Shown: positions 41,282 through 43,144 of the stretch, one piece after another
How positions within the stretch are numbered: position 1 is the first letter of the stretch
Layout: each line of letters starts with the position of its first letter
From: Candidatus Zhuqueibacterota bacterium
Lineage (GTDB): Bacteria > Zhuqueibacterota > Zhuqueibacteria > Zhuqueibacterales > Zhuqueibacteraceae
DNA: 43,144 nucleotides
Reading direction: 5' to 3'
Assembly (NCBI GenBank): GCA_022616415.1
Contig: JAKEEU010000184.1
Coordinates: 1-43,144, forward strand
The notes under the pieces: generated by a model
Seen by the model: the letters and a program-made list of their open reading frames with translations, nothing else
What the model was told of the DNA's origin: nothing
The model's database searches: none
Made by a program: the position numbers and the translations under genes

Positions 41282-42994
41282 TCAACGCGATTTGAATATT
41301 TCATTGAGCAGACTTTTTTCGATTTTTTTGACTTTAGATATTACTCTGCCGCGAGATTCATCTGAATTGTCCTTAACATAATTCTGATAATCCTCTTTGA
41401 GTGTGTTAGAATCGTCGATGAGGTGCTTCCGCAGCTCCAAATACTCTACAAATTGGATCCCCTTCTCGTCAAAGGGTTCTATATAGTTTTTTAGAGAATC
41501 AAGAAGTGTAAAAAGCCTCTGCATATCATTGCTTATACGAGTAATCATGCCTTTCCTTGTTCGGACAAACTCAGAAAAGTTTTCAACAAGAAGAGGTTTT
41601 AGGAAGCCGACCGGAAGGCAGCTTTCGCCGCCAGAATCATGCTTGGTCTGGTTAAACTGTAATTCGATTGTTTGCGGATCGCGTAGTATTCTGACTGCAA
41701 ATCTCTCGACCATGATAAACTGAAGAGTATTCCATAAACTATCGAAATATGAAGACGCTTCTTCAACTTTGCCGCCGGCAGAGAGATTCATAAACATTCT
41801 AAAAGGCAATTCCAGGTTCAATGGCCATTCTTTCATGATCTCAGAACTGTCGATTATCTTTGCTAGTCTAACTATCGCTTCGGTGTGTTCTGCTTTAACG
41901 TATACTCTGAGTGGTGACATCCAATTTGCCTTTTCACTTTCGGCCTCTACTTTACGTTGTGAATTTTCTGAAACGCTCCCGTCTCTTAGATTTTTGATAT
42001 AGTAATTTTTTAAGTAAGGGAACACCTCCTCAAACTTATACGGCAGGCATACAACTCGTTCATACCAGGATGAGGGAATCTGACGTTGTCTGTCATAGTA
42101 TTTAAGCTTCTCATCGTAAAGGTGATGAGCATTTGGGTCAACCAAAACAAGTTGGAGGTCCCGGTTTTTCCTTGCAACATCCCATAGCATTCTTCTAATA
42201 TGGTCATCCCGGAATGAGTAGCCAACGACGACCAAAAACTTGCAAGTTTCCGATTCTAGCAAATGTTTGATCTCGACAAGCAATTCTAAAAGCGGCTCGG
42301 CATAGTTCCATTTTTGCATGGGATAAAGCATCAAGTTCTCGGCCTTCTCTCCGGTAATAAGCTTTATCTCACTCTTCCCCGTCATTACAGGCAATTTAAT
42401 ATAACTGCCTCTATCGCTCTGGTACCACATAACAGAGCCGTGCATTTTATAAAGACGTATGTCCGCGCCTTCAACAGCAAATACTTTGGGATTCCAATAA
42501 ACGTCGAAACCATCATGATAAGTTAATTTGTGGACGTTGCAGAACTGTTCTACACAGATATCATAATTCACCGAAATAATATCCAGCGGTCGAAATTCTC
42601 CAACAAACCTGAGGAGAGGACTCAAAAACAAAACTCGATCAGATGGCACTATAGCTTTGGTTTTAATAAAATCCTTCAATTCTTCTATTAGAGATGTTTT
42701 GGGGGAATATTCCGACAGAATGAAATCTCCACCTTCGAAAAATTTCAGCAGTGGTTCATCCTCCATTGCGTCAAGCTTTGTCAAGGTTTCCAGGAGGAGT
42801 TCAACGTCGATCTCTTTTCCCTTCCAAGCTTCGAGTGTTTCTATTATTCTTTCAACTGTTTTTCTTCTCGCAGAATCGTGTATGCTTTCTTTGAATTCCC
42901 GAACAAAAACATGTGTATCAGGAACGCCGGCTGCTATAGAAGCACCTGCACCAAAGAAAAAAACGACCTGAGATGTTTGTCGATTGTCACTCAT
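41282..42994 (-). CDS. SIR2-like domain protein, possible NAD-targeting defence effector
   Basis: About 570 residues. Residues 10-290 are a SIR2-like NAD-binding domain: GAGAS (15-19), SVNYD (141-145, with N143), KMHGS (H185) and VVGYSFRDDHIRR (256-268), so the catalytic Asn and His are present. The ~280-residue C-terminal part is helical, has no motif I know and no membrane segment. Similar two-part SIR2 proteins (ThsA, DSR1/2 and others) deplete NAD during phage infection. A partner gene may lie beyond the right edge. The start is ambiguous: ATG 42994 (GGTGA upstream), ATG 43006 or TTG 43012. Its AT-richer coding style differs from the sugar genes to its left. Confidence 0.82.
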   Translation of the reverse strand: MSDNRQTSQVVFFFGAGASIAAGVPDTHVFVREFKESIHDSARRKTVERIIETLEAWKGKEIDVELLLETLTKLDAMEDEPLLKFFEGGDFILSEYSPKTSLIEELKDFIKTKAIVPSDRVLFLSPLLRFVGEFRPLDIISVNYDICVEQFCNVHKLTYHDGFDVYWNPKVFAVEGADIRLYKMHGSVMWYQSDRGSYIKLPVMTGKSEIKLITGEKAENLMLYPMQKWNYAEPLLELLVEIKHLLESETCKFLVVVGYSFRDDHIRRMLWDVARKNRDLQLVLVDPNAHHLYDEKLKYYDRQRQIPSSWYERVVCLPYKFEEVFPYLKNYYIKNLRDGSVSENSQRKVEAESEKANWMSPLRVYVKAEHTEAIVRLAKIIDSSEIMKEWPLNLELPFRMFMNLSAGGKVEEASSYFDSLWNTLQFIMVERFAVRILRDPQTIELQFNQTKHDSGGESCLPVGFLKPLLVENFSEFVRTRKGMITRISNDMQRLFTLLDSLKNYIEPFDEKGIQFVEYLELRKHLIDDSNTLKEDYQNYVKDNSDESRGRVISKVKKIEKSLLNEIFKSR

Positions 42995-43081
42995 GTTCGT
43001 CACCATTTTCAAGAAATTTTTTGAAACTTAGCGCTTTACTAATTCTTAACCTGAATTATTCACAAACTGGAACGGCATCCG

Positions 43082-43107
43082 AAATAGTGGACGTGTGTCC
43101 TCTATTT
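43082..43107. repeat. Short imperfect palindrome upstream of the SIR2-like gene
   Basis: AAATAGTGGAC and GTCCTCTATTT are 11-base arms with one mismatch around GTGT. The sequence is like that of some insertion-sequence termini or an operator. It is about 90 bases before the SIR2-like start. Confidence 0.4.
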
Positions 43108-43144
43108 TGTGGTGCCGAGGTCACACGCTTACAATAAATCAGAA

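Overview
The window reads as bacterial chromosome from a Gram-negative member of the FCB (Fibrobacteres-Chlorobi-Bacteroidetes) superphylum, most like the uncultured KSB1/Calditrichota-type lineages. The pointers are several very large secreted proteins that end in a type IX secretion (T9SS, 'Por') C-terminal sorting domain (NFPNPFNPATTIRYGLP-type motif), PEGA-domain Ser/Thr kinases, FHA/SpoIIE signalling and many intergenic palindromes. The lineage is inferred from protein style only. Every gene I can support lies on the minus strand, so transcription runs from high to low coordinates. I saw no tRNA, rRNA, CRISPR array or complete insertion sequence.

Right part (43.1-33.4 kb): a stand-alone SIR2-like protein (possible NAD-targeting defence effector), then a sugar block. 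The block has a secreted GH97 glycosidase, an L-fucose-isomerase-family enzyme, a class II aldolase, an aldo/keto reductase of the L-glyceraldehyde-3-phosphate reductase type, and rhamnulokinase. A C-terminal scrap of an NTF2-like gene sits in front of the isomerase.

Graveyard (33.4-32.1 kb): the frameshifted 3' end of a secreted beta-helix/T9SS protein, the first ~95 codons of a MalT/LuxR-type regulator with a damaged P-loop, and a second, decayed copy of the rhamnulokinase C-terminus.

Middle part (32.1-9.4 kb): a membrane Ser/Thr kinase with PEGA repeats, then three tandem cassettes. Each cassette has a small signal-peptide + TPR-like + C-terminal-anchor protein followed by a very large T9SS-secreted protein. 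Two giants (2,435 and ~1,784 aa) share a seven-repeat propeller-like N-terminus and a ~550-residue C-terminus. Their central arrays of IPT/TIG (immunoglobulin-like) repeats differ in number and subtype. The third cassette has an FN3-repeat protein and an extra small secreted protein. The block closes with a zinc-ribbon/FHA/GAF/SpoIIE phosphatase. A 42-bp echo of the kinase's C-terminus lies upstream of the second cassette, as if a kinase once stood there too.

Left part (9.3-0 kb): a bifunctional rhamnulose-1-phosphate aldolase/lactaldehyde dehydrogenase, a CUT2-type sugar ABC transporter (binding protein, ATPase, permease) interrupted by a secreted propeller-like protein and a DUF6786-like protein, a small Cys-rich protein, and the start of a DUF2255-like gene at the edge.

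The sugar genes on both flanks fit one deoxy-sugar (L-rhamnose/L-fucose) degradation programme: glycosidase, ABC import, isomerase, kinase, aldolase, lactaldehyde oxidation or reduction. The cassette block splits it. Several dispersed palindromic repeat families occupy the gaps between genes.
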